Positions 53,571 through 63,197 of a stretch of DNA of 64,000 nucleotides are shown in pieces. The DNA lies in contig CAINNJ010000034.1 of assembly GCA_903851195.1 (NCBI GenBank), forward strand, positions 1-64,000, in the 5' to 3' direction. The position numbers were made by a program, and so were the translations under genes. This stretch comes from an uncultured Acidobacteriia bacterium. Its GTDB lineage: Bacteria; Acidobacteriota; Terriglobia; Bryobacterales; Bryobacteraceae. Below the pieces are notes generated by a model. It saw only the letters and a program-made list of their open reading frames with translations, searched no databases and was not told the DNA's origin. Position 1 is the first letter of the stretch; each line of letters begins with the position of its first letter.

Positions 53571-53643
53571 TCAGCTTTGATCGGGTGTGAGCGCACACGC
53601 GCGGGATGACGGTTAAGAGCGGCCATCCTGTCGGATTCTGATG

Positions 53644-55008
53644 CTAGTGAGCGGGTGGAGGGAGGCCGATGCCGCGTTTTGAGGGGTGTACCGGGTAGCC
53701 GCCCTTCGCAAGGATGAGCTTCGTGATCAGGAGAACGGCACTGTCCGTAGGCCCGACGTCGGCGATATCGATGGCGGTGCTGTTTTCCTTGTTGAGCTCA
53801 TCGAGTTTGGCGCCATGGTCGGCCAGAAACTGAATCACTTCGACGATGCGGGCCTGCGCTTCGGGACTGTTGCCGGTCCCCGTGACCGAGGCGTGCATCA
53901 AGGTCGACCCGTCCTTCGTGACGATATTCACGTCCTTGTCGAATTCATACGCAAGGCGGACGGCTTCGACGCTGGCGCTGCCGACGGCGGCCATCAGGAA
54001 GCTGCCGCCGTCCGGCGCGTGGTAGTGCGGGTCGGCGCCTGCGTCCAGCAGGGCCTTCACGACGTCGACATGACCGCCGCGGGCAGCCAGAAAGAGTGGC
54101 GTCTGACCGCCGGCGGAGCGTCCGGCGGCTTCCGGAACCATGTTGGCGGAGGCGCCACGGGCCAGCAGACTTTGAACCAGCGCCAGGTTGCCGCGTTGGC
54201 TGGCTGCGTGAAGGGGCGTGTTGCCTTGTCGATCCTTCACGCCGGGGTCGGCTCCGGCCTCCAGCAGCGCAATGGCCGCGGCAGTGCTTCTGTGCGAGGT
54301 GGCGGCGAGCAGAAGTTCGGTTCCGTCGCCGAGCTTCCGATTGGGATCGCCTCCGGCCGCGAGCAGCCTCTTTACTGCGTCACCGTCATTGGCAATGGTG
54401 GCGAAAGCGAGCGCGGTGAATCCCGATTTTGTCGCGAGGTGGATGTTCGCTCCTTTGGCCACGAGCAGATCGACGATCGAGGTGTGTTTTTCAGCGGCGG
54501 CCCACATGAGAGCGGTCTGTCCCTGGCTGGATTCCGCGGCGTTGATATCGGCCCCGTGCCGGATCAGCGAATCAACCGCCCGCAGACTGCCCGAGCCCGC
54601 GGCGATCATAAGCGCGGTCTCGCCCGTGTGGCGGCTCGCTCTGGCGTCGGCACCGGCGGAAAGCAACTCTTCGACCAACTCGCCGTCGCCGTTGAGGCAG
54701 GCCAGAGTGAGAGCGGTCTCGCCGTAGTCCGTGGCGGCATTCACCGTGGCCGCGGCGCCTGCCTTAAGCAACATCCGGGCCACCCGTTTGTCGTCGCCGT
54801 ACACCGCCCACGCAAGCGCCGTGGACCCGTCGGCCAATTGACCGTTGACCACGGCGCCCTGCTCGATCAACCGGGCGACCATCGCCGCGTCACGGCGCTT
54901 CACCGCCTCAATCAGACGCGCATCTCCAGTTACATTCGCATCTCCGGCAACGCAATACACGGCGGCGGCGAGCAGGACCGCCACGACCCGGGCGATCGGC
55001 TTAGACAT
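53644..55008 (-). CDS. Exported ankyrin-repeat protein
   Basis: A 454-aa protein with a signal peptide (VVAVLLAAAVYCVAG) and about eleven ankyrin repeats of the G-x-TALxxAAxxG form from residue 30 (DGSTALAWAVYGDDKRVARM, TPLHAASQRGNLALVQSLLA). It is last in an operon with DUF1592 and DUF1552 genes; ankyrin proteins are a common third member of such operons in Solibacterales. It probably mediates protein binding in the periplasm; the partner is not known. Confidence 0.92.
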   Translation of the reverse strand: MSKPIARVVAVLLAAAVYCVAGDANVTGDARLIEAVKRRDAAMVARLIEQGAVVNGQLADGSTALAWAVYGDDKRVARMLLKAGAAATVNAATDYGETALTLACLNGDGELVEELLSAGADARASRHTGETALMIAAGSGSLRAVDSLIRHGADINAAESSQGQTALMWAAAEKHTSIVDLLVAKGANIHLATKSGFTALAFATIANDGDAVKRLLAAGGDPNRKLGDGTELLLAATSHRSTAAAIALLEAGADPGVKDRQGNTPLHAASQRGNLALVQSLLARGASANMVPEAAGRSAGGQTPLFLAARGGHVDVVKALLDAGADPHYHAPDGGSFLMAAVGSASVEAVRLAYEFDKDVNIVTKDGSTLMHASVTGTGNSPEAQARIVEVIQFLADHGAKLDELNKENSTAIDIADVGPTDSAVLLITKLILAKGGYPVHPSKRGIGLPPPAH

Positions 55009-55019
55009 AAGGACTCCGG

Positions 55020-56354
55020 TTAAACATCAGACAGGATGCCGGTACTGTCTCCGAACTTCTCGCAAGGCACATTCGCTTTGGCGAACATCGACAGGAAGAG
55101 GTTGTTCAGCGGGGTGTTCTTTGGATAGACCAGGTGGCGGTTGCCTTCAAAGAACCGGTTGCCCGCGACCAGTACGATCGGCAAATCGTGGTGCTGGTGG
55201 ATATTCGAATCGCCGAGGCTGCCACCGTAACAGATCATGGTGTCGTCGAGCAGATTGCCGCCGTGTCCGTCGGAGGTTGTCTTCAGCCTGTCGACATAGT
55301 AGGCAAACAGACTGACCAGATACTGGTCGATCTTCGCGACCTTCTCGATGAGTTCGGGGTTATTTTGATGGTGCGTGAGCGAGTGGTGTCCGTCGGAGAT
55401 GCCGATGTTCGGATAGGCCCGGTTGCTTTGAGCCCGACCGAACATGAAGGTGATCACACGGGTCATGTCGGCCTGTAAAGCGATGGTCTGCAGGTCGATC
55501 ATGAGCCTGGCGTGATCCTCAAAGGCAGAGGGCGTTCCGGCGGGACGCTTCATCTCGGGGAGGCGCATTTCGTCATTCTGCGCCTCGGCCTTCTCAATGC
55601 GGCGCTCGACGTCGCGGATGGAATCGAGGTAGTTGCTGAGCTTGACCCGGTCGCGGGCGCCGAGACTGCTCTGCAAGCGGTCGATGCTGCCGGCGACGTA
55701 ATCGAGAAGACTGCGTTGCTCCTCCAGACGAGCCTGCCGGTCAGCCGGGTTGGTGCTGTCGCTTGCGCCGAAGAGGCGCTCGAAGAGCATGCGCGGACTT
55801 GGCTCCATCGGCAACGGCGTGGAGGGATTTTTCCACGAAACGGTGTTGGTCAGGGCGCAACTGTAGTGGCCGTCGCAGCCGCCGCCGAGGCCAGGGGACT
55901 CCAGCGAAACTTCCAGCGAGGAGAACTGCGTCTGTTTGCCGAGGGTATTGGCGGCGATCTGGTCGGCGGAAATGCCGACGGCAAGCTCGGTTTCCGAGCG
56001 CAGCGGATGGACGCCCGTGAGCCAGGTGGCGCCCTCGCGGGAGTGGTCCCCGCCGCCATCGCCGAAGGGGTTGCCTTGCACCTGGGCGAGGCCGCTTAAG
56101 ATCGTGGTGTTCTGGCGGAAAGGCTCAAGCGCCTTCAACGAGGGCGTGAATTCGAAATTCCTGCCTTTAAGCCCGGGAGTCCAGCGGGAGGGAATCGCTC
56201 CGTTGGGGTGGAACACAAAGACCAGGCGCGCGGGAGCCTGGTTCGCGGCGGCCGACAGGGCCGGCGTCATGGCATCCAGCACGGGCAGGGCAAGCGCGGC
56301 CCCGGCGCCCCGCAGAAACGTTCGACGCCCTAATGCCTTCTTCGTGATAATCAT
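55020..56354 (-). CDS. DUF1552 family exported protein
   Basis: A 444-aa protein with a Tat-type signal (LGRRTFLRGAGAALALPVLD) and the DUF1552 body (FVFHPNGAIPSRWTPG, GDHSREGATWLTGV, MICYGGSLGDSNIHQHHDLP). It is the regular partner of DUF1592 cytochrome proteins. It shares an ATGA overlap with the upstream gene and lies 11 bp from the ankyrin gene. Confidence 0.92.
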   Translation of the reverse strand: MIITKKALGRRTFLRGAGAALALPVLDAMTPALSAAANQAPARLVFVFHPNGAIPSRWTPGLKGRNFEFTPSLKALEPFRQNTTILSGLAQVQGNPFGDGGGDHSREGATWLTGVHPLRSETELAVGISADQIAANTLGKQTQFSSLEVSLESPGLGGGCDGHYSCALTNTVSWKNPSTPLPMEPSPRMLFERLFGASDSTNPADRQARLEEQRSLLDYVAGSIDRLQSSLGARDRVKLSNYLDSIRDVERRIEKAEAQNDEMRLPEMKRPAGTPSAFEDHARLMIDLQTIALQADMTRVITFMFGRAQSNRAYPNIGISDGHHSLTHHQNNPELIEKVAKIDQYLVSLFAYYVDRLKTTSDGHGGNLLDDTMICYGGSLGDSNIHQHHDLPIVLVAGNRFFEGNRHLVYPKNTPLNNLFLSMFAKANVPCEKFGDSTGILSDV

Positions 56355-58690
56355 CGCTCTCCAGCCCTCCTCATCTGAAACGGTACGCTTTCCACGACGG
56401 CCTCGATAAACGCCGACATGCGGTAATTGTGCTCGGATGCCTTGCGGGAGATGGCGCGTATCGCCGGCTTATCGTCCGGCGACATCCCTCTTCCCAAAGC
56501 GTAAATCATGAGTTTCTCAGTCAGGGTCCCGATGAATTCTCCCCTGTGCTTCTCAAGTAAGAGCTTCGTGAGACCAGCGGCGCCGTTGAACTGTTCGCGG
56601 TTCGGGAGGAGGCCGGAAGCATCGATGGGAGCGCCTGCGTCCTTGTCTCGCCATTCCCCGACGCCGTCGAAGTTTTCGAGCGCGAAGCCGATGGGGTCCA
56701 TGCGGCTGTGGCAGGAAGAACAAACAGGATTCTTCCGGTGCTCTTCCATCGCCTCCCGCATGGTTCGCTTATGCCCGTCGGAGGCCTGCGGTTTCAGCTG
56801 AGGAACGTCCGGCGGCGGAGGTGGCGGAGGGGTTCCGAGAAGGTTCTCAAGCACCCACTTGCCGCGCTGTACGACGGAGGTGCGATTCGGGTAGGAGGTG
56901 ACGGTAAGCACGCTGCCCTGGCCCAGCAGTCCCCCGCGCGGCGACCCCGGCGGGAGGCTGACTTTGCGGTACTGCGGTCCGTAGACGTTGGGAATGCCGT
57001 AGTGCCTGGCCAGCCGCTCGTTGAGAAAGGCGTAGTCCGCATCCAGCAGTTCCAGCGCCGGACGGTCTTCCCGGAAGATATTGGTCAGGAAAAGCCGGGT
57101 CTCGCTGAGGAAGGCCTGCCGGAGGTTTTCATCAAAGCGGGTGAAGACGTCGGTATCAGGCCTTGCGTTGGCGAGATTCCGCAGAAGGAGCCACTGTCCC
57201 GCGAAGTTGTCGATTAGTGCGTCGGATTTCGCGTCCGCCATCATACGCCGGACCTGAGCCTTCAGGACACCCGGGTCGTGCAATTTGCCCTGACCGGCGA
57301 GGGTCAGAAGTTCGTCGTCAGGGATGCTGCTCCACAGGAAAAATGACAGCCGCGAAGCAAGTTCGTGATCGCTCAGGCGATAGACGCTGCCCGGAGCGGC
57401 GTTCTTCGGGTCGTGCTCGACGCGGAAGAGGAAGTCGGGCGAAATCAGGATCGCCTGGAGTCCGCGGCGGATGCCCTCGTCGAAGTCGCCGCCCTCGGCC
57501 CGGCCCTTGTCGTAGAGACGGATCAACGGCTGCACGTCGGCATCGACGACGGGCCGGCGGAAGGCGTGGTGGGCGAGGTTGGTGAAGATCCTCTTCGCGC
57601 AGGCGGATTCCTGAAGCGGGGACGAGGGCCGGCAGACGAAGATCTGACGCCGGCTGGGCGTGTCGCCGCGTCCCGTTGCGCGATACGGACCGGCTACCGT
57701 GATTTTACGTACGTCGATGTTCGCGTCGCTCAGCGTCACTTCGGCGAGTTCCAGGCGGGCATCGTCCATGCGGATGTCCAGTTGAAGGGACTTCGGGGCC
57801 CTGACCGGGACGGCACGGCGGCCGACCGGGGCGAGGGCAATCTCATCGCGGACTGCATTACCGGGGAAAGTGGTGACAATGTGGTGGAACCCGGCCTTGA
57901 CAGGCATGCGAACCGTAGCGGTTTGGGTGGTGAGAACCTGGGCGGTGAGACCTCTGATCTCGATACGTAATTCGTACTCGGCATCGAGCGGGAAGTAGTG
58001 GTCGGCGAACATGCCGCGGTTGGCGCCGAAGGGCACGCGCAGTGGGTCCGGGTCACGTTTGGCGGGGCGGTCGGCGCTGGCGTCGAAGCCGTAAAACTCC
58101 ACGTCGGTCGGTTTCATCCTGAGATCGCCGACTGCCGCCAGGCTGACAGAGCGCGCCAGCGAAAGATACCGGTCAATCAGGGACGGCGACATCGTGAGCA
58201 CGTTGGCCTGATTGTCGAAGCCGTTGCCGGAATCGTCGACGGGCAGGGCTTCGCCGGGTCTGGTGTCCAGCGCCAGCAGGTCGCGAACGGCGTTGCTGTA
58301 CTCGACCCGGTTGAGGCGATGCGGCATCGTCGTACCGGGGTTCGGATTGGCCCGTGCCGCCCGGTCGAGGGCAGCCTCCAGGTTGTCCGCAAAAGCGGAG
58401 CGAGCGGTGTCGTCGGGGTGGGGCATGCCTGCCGGTGGCATCTGCCCGCTGCTGACCTGCCGCAGAACGCGTTCCCAGACTCCGGCGTCTTCGCTCACGC
58501 GGGCGGCATCGACATTTTGAAGCACGATGCCGGCCGTTTTGAGGCGCTCGCCGTGACAGCCGATGCAGTATTGCCGGACGAACTTGCCCCGAGCCTGCGC
58601 CGCGGCGGGCGTCTGCGCGCTCACGGATGCGATGGCCAATGTCAAGCCGACCATGATCGTGACATTCCGCGGCACGTCAACAACAGACAT
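56351..58690 (-). CDS. DUF1587/1592/1588/1585 cytochrome c protein
   Basis: A 779-aa exported protein. The N-terminal cytochrome c domain has QYCIGCHGERLKTAG (C42, C45, H46). Then come DUF1587 (LNRVEYSNAVRDLL), DUF1595, DUF1592 (LSFFLWSSIPDDELL), DUF1588 (RGGLLGQGSVLTVTSYPNRT, VCSSCHSRMDPIG, a second CxxCH) and DUF1585. These large proteins are typical of Planctomycetes and Acidobacteria and are found with DUF1552 partners; their biochemical role is unproven. First gene of its operon. Confidence 0.93.
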   Translation of the reverse strand: MSVVDVPRNVTIMVGLTLAIASVSAQTPAAAQARGKFVRQYCIGCHGERLKTAGIVLQNVDAARVSEDAGVWERVLRQVSSGQMPPAGMPHPDDTARSAFADNLEAALDRAARANPNPGTTMPHRLNRVEYSNAVRDLLALDTRPGEALPVDDSGNGFDNQANVLTMSPSLIDRYLSLARSVSLAAVGDLRMKPTDVEFYGFDASADRPAKRDPDPLRVPFGANRGMFADHYFPLDAEYELRIEIRGLTAQVLTTQTATVRMPVKAGFHHIVTTFPGNAVRDEIALAPVGRRAVPVRAPKSLQLDIRMDDARLELAEVTLSDANIDVRKITVAGPYRATGRGDTPSRRQIFVCRPSSPLQESACAKRIFTNLAHHAFRRPVVDADVQPLIRLYDKGRAEGGDFDEGIRRGLQAILISPDFLFRVEHDPKNAAPGSVYRLSDHELASRLSFFLWSSIPDDELLTLAGQGKLHDPGVLKAQVRRMMADAKSDALIDNFAGQWLLLRNLANARPDTDVFTRFDENLRQAFLSETRLFLTNIFREDRPALELLDADYAFLNERLARHYGIPNVYGPQYRKVSLPPGSPRGGLLGQGSVLTVTSYPNRTSVVQRGKWVLENLLGTPPPPPPPDVPQLKPQASDGHKRTMREAMEEHRKNPVCSSCHSRMDPIGFALENFDGVGEWRDKDAGAPIDASGLLPNREQFNGAAGLTKLLLEKHRGEFIGTLTEKLMIYALGRGMSPDDKPAIRAISRKASEHNYRMSAFIEAVVESVPFQMRRAGER

Positions 58691-59436
58691 CCGAATCTCC
58701 TTGTACCAATTTAGGATAACCGCGACTCAGGAGGTGCCGGAAGTTGGGCGACAGCATCAATGCCGGCAAATCAAAAACTACTCGGATCCCAAAACCGTCG
58801 ATATTAATCGCCGCGGCGGAGAAGATCGGGTCGCGGCCGAAGGTATTCCCTCCAACGAGGCTGGTCGTTCCAGCCATCGAACGGATCTGTATGGACTGGG
58901 GCGACGTGCAGCCGGCGGTTACGGACCAGCGCAGCGCAGTTTCTGCTGCTGCACAGCGAGGTTCCTCCCCAGCCACCGTCAGACTGGCGTCTCGCGGCGA
59001 AGCTTCGCTGCAGCTGTGCCGACTGCATTGAACTGGAGGGCTTTGCTCGAGATCCCGTCCCGCGCGTTCACCGTTTTCGGGTCCGGAAGGAGCGACGCCG
59101 TCACCTCCACCAGGTAATCGACTGGCACGCACTTGATATGACCCACGTGACGGCGCGCGCAGGTTTAGGACAAACCCTGGTCCGTACCCAAAGACCGCCG
59201 GACAATCAACGCGCGCCTGAAGGAATACCAAAGTGAGATCGCTGTCATTAGGAAACTCGTGAATCTGACGCCCCAGGCCGCTGCTGCGGGCGGCCTTCAC
59301 AAGCGTATTGAGTCTGCGATCAAGGCGAGCACGGTTTGAGACTATCGATCTCCACATTCGCAGCGGGCTCTGCGTCGTTTCCGTGGTTACCTCGGCCGGG
59401 AAGTCGGCGTTCTCGCCCATGTCGCTGCCAGCGACT
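58691..59436. other. Gene-poor 746-bp stretch with possible decayed ORF
   Basis: No intact gene is convincing. On the minus strand two different frames carry protein-like segments, HEFPNDSDLTLVFLQA and then VDYLVEVTASLLPDPKTVNA, suggesting a gene disrupted by frameshift. The 247-codon frame spanning 58677-59420 mixes these with improbable Ser/Arg-rich sequence. The family is not recognised. Confidence 0.4.
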
Positions 59437-60369
59437 CTAATTTCGTGCCCTGCGGAGCAGCCGGGTTGCGAGCGACTCCAGACGCTTCAGCAGATCGTGT
59501 GAAAGCACAAGGGCCCACCATCGGAGGCGGTTTGGGAAGTAGAAGTAGCGGACCGAGGGGTGCCGGACGTTCGCAAAGCTTGATTTGTAGGGCCACAGGG
59601 AGCCTTCCATCAAATCGAAAAACGAAACGCCGCCTTCAGCGAACAGGCTCTCCAGGAGGAGAAAGAGCAGGGTGCTGCCGGGGGACCATTCGGAGAACTC
59701 CGGATCGTAGCCGATCTGGGAAACGGCCAGTGTGGTCCCCTGCAAATGGCATAGGGCGAAGGCTGCGGGGCGGCCAGCGCAGAAGAGGATGTAGCCGGAC
59801 GCAACGCCATCGGCAGCCATTTGCAGGATTTCGTCCACCGGCTCCAGGTCAGTCAGTCCACGACCCTTTTTACCTTGCCAGGTCTTCCGGGATAGCGGGA
59901 TCGCATACGAGTAGAACTCGCGCATGGCACTTTCGCCCTGAAACCGCGTCAGCCCGGCATGCTCCCCAGGAACACTTCCCCCGGCCACCTTTCTGAAGAC
60001 GCGCACGTTCGCGCGCAGCGTCTGTCTGGTGTTTCTCGAACGAGTCTCCAGGTACCGGGCGAAAGTGCCCTGAATCGCGATCAGGTGACGAGTGTCCGCA
60101 AAAGTGCTGTAGCGGATCATTCCTCCGACGACTGCAATCGGTTCAGAAGGACCCGAAACCGGGAAACCGGCAATTGCCACGGCATCCACCCCGTCAAACT
60201 GCGCGAGATCCGGCACGGGCAGCGGGTGGCCGCCGACGAAGGCCATGAAAGGCGTCCACAACTGCCTGGTGCGCAAGCGAATTTCCCCGATTCGCAGACG
60301 TCCGAAATAAAACGTGAAGACTTCGGTTTTCCGGACCCAGTCGAGCGGGAGAGGCGGCGGGAAACTCAA
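59437..60369 (-). CDS. FemAB/GNAT-like acyltransferase (CelD-type)
   Basis: A 310-aa protein of the FemAB-like acetyltransferase group often found in exopolysaccharide clusters. Signs are SRNTRQTLRANVRVFRKVAG (substrate-binding helix), ASGYILFCAGRPAAFALCHL and FFDLMEGSLWPYKSSFANVR, the usual closing block. The start is TTG at 60369, overlapping the glycosyltransferase stop (TTGA); the upstream extension to 60672 runs inside that gene in another frame. A second relative is at 62055. Confidence 0.75.
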   Translation of the reverse strand: MSFPPPLPLDWVRKTEVFTFYFGRLRIGEIRLRTRQLWTPFMAFVGGHPLPVPDLAQFDGVDAVAIAGFPVSGPSEPIAVVGGMIRYSTFADTRHLIAIQGTFARYLETRSRNTRQTLRANVRVFRKVAGGSVPGEHAGLTRFQGESAMREFYSYAIPLSRKTWQGKKGRGLTDLEPVDEILQMAADGVASGYILFCAGRPAAFALCHLQGTTLAVSQIGYDPEFSEWSPGSTLLFLLLESLFAEGGVSFFDLMEGSLWPYKSSFANVRHPSVRYFYFPNRLRWWALVLSHDLLKRLESLATRLLRRARN

Positions 60370-61592
60370 GGTGCCCCCACTTCGGTCGCTGAGGCCTTCA
60401 GTTCTCCGATGATGGACAGATACCGATCCAAATGAACGGATTCGGACCAGTAGCGCCGGTAGCCGCTGTAACCGGCATTTCCCGGTTCCGTCCTTCTCGC
60501 GGCGTCTCTGCCCGGCAGACAGACGGCATCCTGACGTTGCTCGTCCGTCCCATACACACGGCCTCCGCCCGATTCGGCGAGCAGTTTCGCGGGACCGCCG
60601 AGGTTGCGGGCGATCACGGGGGTGCGCTGCTGAAACGCCTCTACCGTCACGAGTGAAAAGGTCTCCATGCACCGCGACGGCACGATGACGGCGACGGCGC
60701 CGCGATATACAGAAGCAAGCTGCGCGCGCGGCAGGACGCCCGGAAACCCGATTTGGGCGGAATCGCCGGCCAGTTTCCGAAGCACACTTTCCTGTCGGCC
60801 GCCGCCGGCAAGCAGCAGGAGAAATTCGGTGTGGTTCCTGAAAAACGGGATCAACGTATGAAAACCCTTCAGTGTTTCAAAACGGCCGGCTGCGAGGAAA
60901 CAGGGCCGCGCGGAAGGTCGGCCGAGGCTGGGCCTGGTGCCGGCGGGCGCTTCCATCGACGCCGGCGCGAATTCCGGCAGGTGGATTAAAACGACCCCCA
61001 ATGCCACCTGCCACATGGAGGTCCCTGCCGGACCTGCCGGGGGGAAGAAAGGCGTCAATGTTCCGGAGGGCGGAGCCGGGAACATCCGTTTGCCGCCACC
61101 ATTGCGGCGGCCGTCCGGAGCTCAGGGCGCAGAGCCGGCACCAGCGCGATTCGCAGGCGCCGCGGTTGAATCTGAAAAGCATGTGAGCCGGGCAGATGAG
61201 CCAGTACCCGTGCGGCGTGCAGAGTTGCGGCGCCTTCCCGAAACCGAGCACATCCGCCCCTGTCAGGGAGATGTTACGGTCATGGATTACGTCAAAATTC
61301 AGTTCGAGTAAACGCCGAAGCGGGGCCGATCTAAAATAACTCCGGCCGGTTTGCTGAGCACCAGCGGGGAAATCGGGCCGCCGCTGCGCAGGGTATGCAC
61401 CTGAACCCCGGGATGGCCCGGCGGCGCGGGGGCAGGCGCTTTGCGCGAGCGAAGGCGGCAGGCATCGAGACAATGGACCACACGCACGGACTGACCGCGA
61501 CCGGCGAGTCCGCGGGCGAGGCTGAACACGAATGCGCCGTCTCCGCCGAACCCGTACGGCGGGTAACAGGTTGTTACCATGCATATGGGCAT
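60366..61592 (-). pseudogene. GT4-type glycosyltransferase, at least two frameshifts
   Basis: Three frames add up to one family-4 glycosyltransferase: MPICMVTTCYPPYGFGGDGA from 61592, then ELNFDVIHDRNISLTGADVL and LCTPHGYWLICPAHMLFRFN, then FLAAGRFETLKGFHTLIPFF with VIVPSRCMETFSLVTVEAFQ (the donor-binding E-x7-E region) to 60366. Frame changes fall near 61340 and near 61000. The product would transfer sugar from a nucleotide donor. The gene is either decayed or mis-assembled; both changes must be corrected to restore it. It starts back-to-back with the P450 relic. Confidence 0.8.
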
Positions 61593-61626
61593 CCCCGGTC
61601 ACAAGTATGACGGATGCGCCCGCGAC

Positions 61627-62058
61627 ATGAAAGAACCCATGCTCCGGCGGTGGCCAATCGCGGTTCATCTGCCCCGATTTCTCTGGAACAAACCCAATTT
61701 TCTGGACAGATGCGCGGGAATGCCGGGCGCGGTGTCCGAATTGTCTCTGGGCGGGACTACGATGCTGCTCAGGGACCCCGAGGATATCCGCTTCGTTCCG
61801 GAGGCGCGGCCCGAGCTGTTCGGGAAAACCGTCAGGCTGACGAACGAACGCGGGATGAGGCTTTCGGGAAGAGGGCTCCTGCGCATGTGCATCGGTCCTC
61901 ATCCGGCGCGGATCGAGGTCGCTCTCATTCCGGCGCTGCTGGTGCGGGATTTGAAGCTGGAGCGCGGTTTCCCGCCGCCGGTGAAACCATCGGCCCGAAT
62001 GACGCTGCGGCCTGCCGGACCGGTGTGGACGGATGTCAGCAGGGCAAACGCGGCGTGA
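61627..62058 (+). pseudogene. Cytochrome P450 with large internal in-frame deletion
   Basis: The 143-aa frame joins a P450 N-terminus (PRFLWNKPNFLDRCAGMPGA, GGTTMLLRDPEDIRFV, ELFGKTVRLTNERGMRLSG) directly to the heme-ligand region and C-terminus (LLRMCIGPHPARIEVALIPA, VKPSARMTLRPAGPVW). A full P450 is about 400-450 aa, so roughly 270-300 residues (I helix, ExxR and more) are missing. RMCIGPH carries the heme cysteine but there is no substrate domain, so it cannot be functional. The junction at about 61870-61900 has similar sequence on both sides in intact homologues, pointing to recombination between short repeats. It overlaps the next gene by GTGA. Confidence 0.75.
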
Positions 62059-63197
62059 GCGTCGCGCCAGACACCGGGATGTCGTTTGAATACCGGGTGG
62101 TCCGGTCCGCGGAGGAGGTGGAGGGACTGGCGCAGGCGACGCCGGAACTCTTCGAGGGCCATGAACGGTTTACCCGCAGATTTCTCGCTTCGTTGCCCGG
62201 CAACTGGCTGCCGCGGGTGGCGGTGGTGCGGCGGGGCGGGATTGTCGCGGGCATACTTTACGCGAGGGAGAAGACGATCGGGGGCGTGCCTACCGGGCTT
62301 CTGAGTGCGGACACGAGCCTGACCGGCATGTTTTGCGCGGAGGAGTCCGAACGGCGGGGCGTGTTCGTAACCGCGTTGAAAGCCCTGCTGGCGGAGAAAG
62401 GAACCCGGGGCATCCGGCTCGTGGTGGCGGAAGGCGGCGACGAGCACCGGGCTGTGCTCGATACGGCGTGCCTGCGGGCTTTCGATCTCGACTCGAGCGA
62501 GTGGTTTCCGCATGGCGTGCTGACGCTGCCCGGAGACTATGGACAGTTCCTCGACAAATTCGGCTACAAATCCCGGCGGAATTTCCGTTATTACAGGAGG
62601 AATTTCGAGGCTGCCGGACACTCCTGGGTGGAGAAAGCCGGACTTCACGAGTTGCCGGGCATGGTGTCCGCCCTGCGCGCGGTGTGCAGATTTCCCGGTC
62701 ACAAAAACGAGATTGAGAGTCACGCGGCGACAGTTCTGCGTTCGGAGCGCCCGCTGATTGCCGGCCTGAGGCACAGCAACGGAGCGTGGCTGGGCATGGC
62801 GGCGGGGTGGCATGACGGGCCGCGGGCGACGCTGCTCTTTCAGCTTCAGAACGACCTCGGTTTCGAGCGCGAGTCGCTCTCGGTCGTGCTGCGGGCCTAT
62901 TTGATTGAGAGCCTGATCGCGCAGAACGCGAAAGAACTGGTTTTTGTTAACAATGTCGCCGGACCGCTGGCCCGTCACGCGGATATGCAGTGGATTCGAA
63001 CGCGGCGAATTTATGTGGACCGGCGGGGCACGGGCTGGGGCATGGTGCGGTTTGCGGCGCGGATGGCCGGGCCGCGGATGCCGGCGGCAATCCGGGCAGT
63101 CTGCGGGTGGATCGCACCGCCGGCGCCTGAACGGGAGGGGGCCGGTGACGCGGGCCAGGCATTCGGAGGAAGGATTGGCAACCGCCCGAAGGACTAA
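62055..63197 (+). CDS. FemAB/GNAT-like acyltransferase
   Basis: A 380-aa protein. The start is placed at GTG 62055, coupled to the P450 relic stop; an ATG at 62079 (MSFEYRVV) is the alternative. The body has FGYKSRRNFRYYRRNFEAAG, a typical CelD/FemAB-like substrate helix, and ESLIAQNAKELVFVNNVAGP near the end. It probably acts on a polysaccharide or lipid-linked substrate. It is related to the protein at 59437, though the two are well diverged. The ORF can be read back to 61614, but that part is out of frame with the P450 relic and is not coding. Confidence 0.72.
   Translation: MSVAPDTGMSFEYRVVRSAEEVEGLAQATPELFEGHERFTRRFLASLPGNWLPRVAVVRRGGIVAGILYAREKTIGGVPTGLLSADTSLTGMFCAEESERRGVFVTALKALLAEKGTRGIRLVVAEGGDEHRAVLDTACLRAFDLDSSEWFPHGVLTLPGDYGQFLDKFGYKSRRNFRYYRRNFEAAGHSWVEKAGLHELPGMVSALRAVCRFPGHKNEIESHAATVLRSERPLIAGLRHSNGAWLGMAAGWHDGPRATLLFQLQNDLGFERESLSVVLRAYLIESLIAQNAKELVFVNNVAGPLARHADMQWIRTRRIYVDRRGTGWGMVRFAARMAGPRMPAAIRAVCGWIAPPAPEREGAGDAGQAFGGRIGNRPKD

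Noticed and set aside
58677-59420. 247-codon minus-strand ORF
   Set aside because: Protein-like sequence switches frame within it and the rest is low complexity; treated as possible decayed gene only.
61614-62054. N-terminal part of the long plus-strand ORF ending at 63197
   Set aside because: This part is out of frame with the P450 relic, which has recognisable P450 motifs in its own frame, so the acyltransferase is taken to start at 62055.
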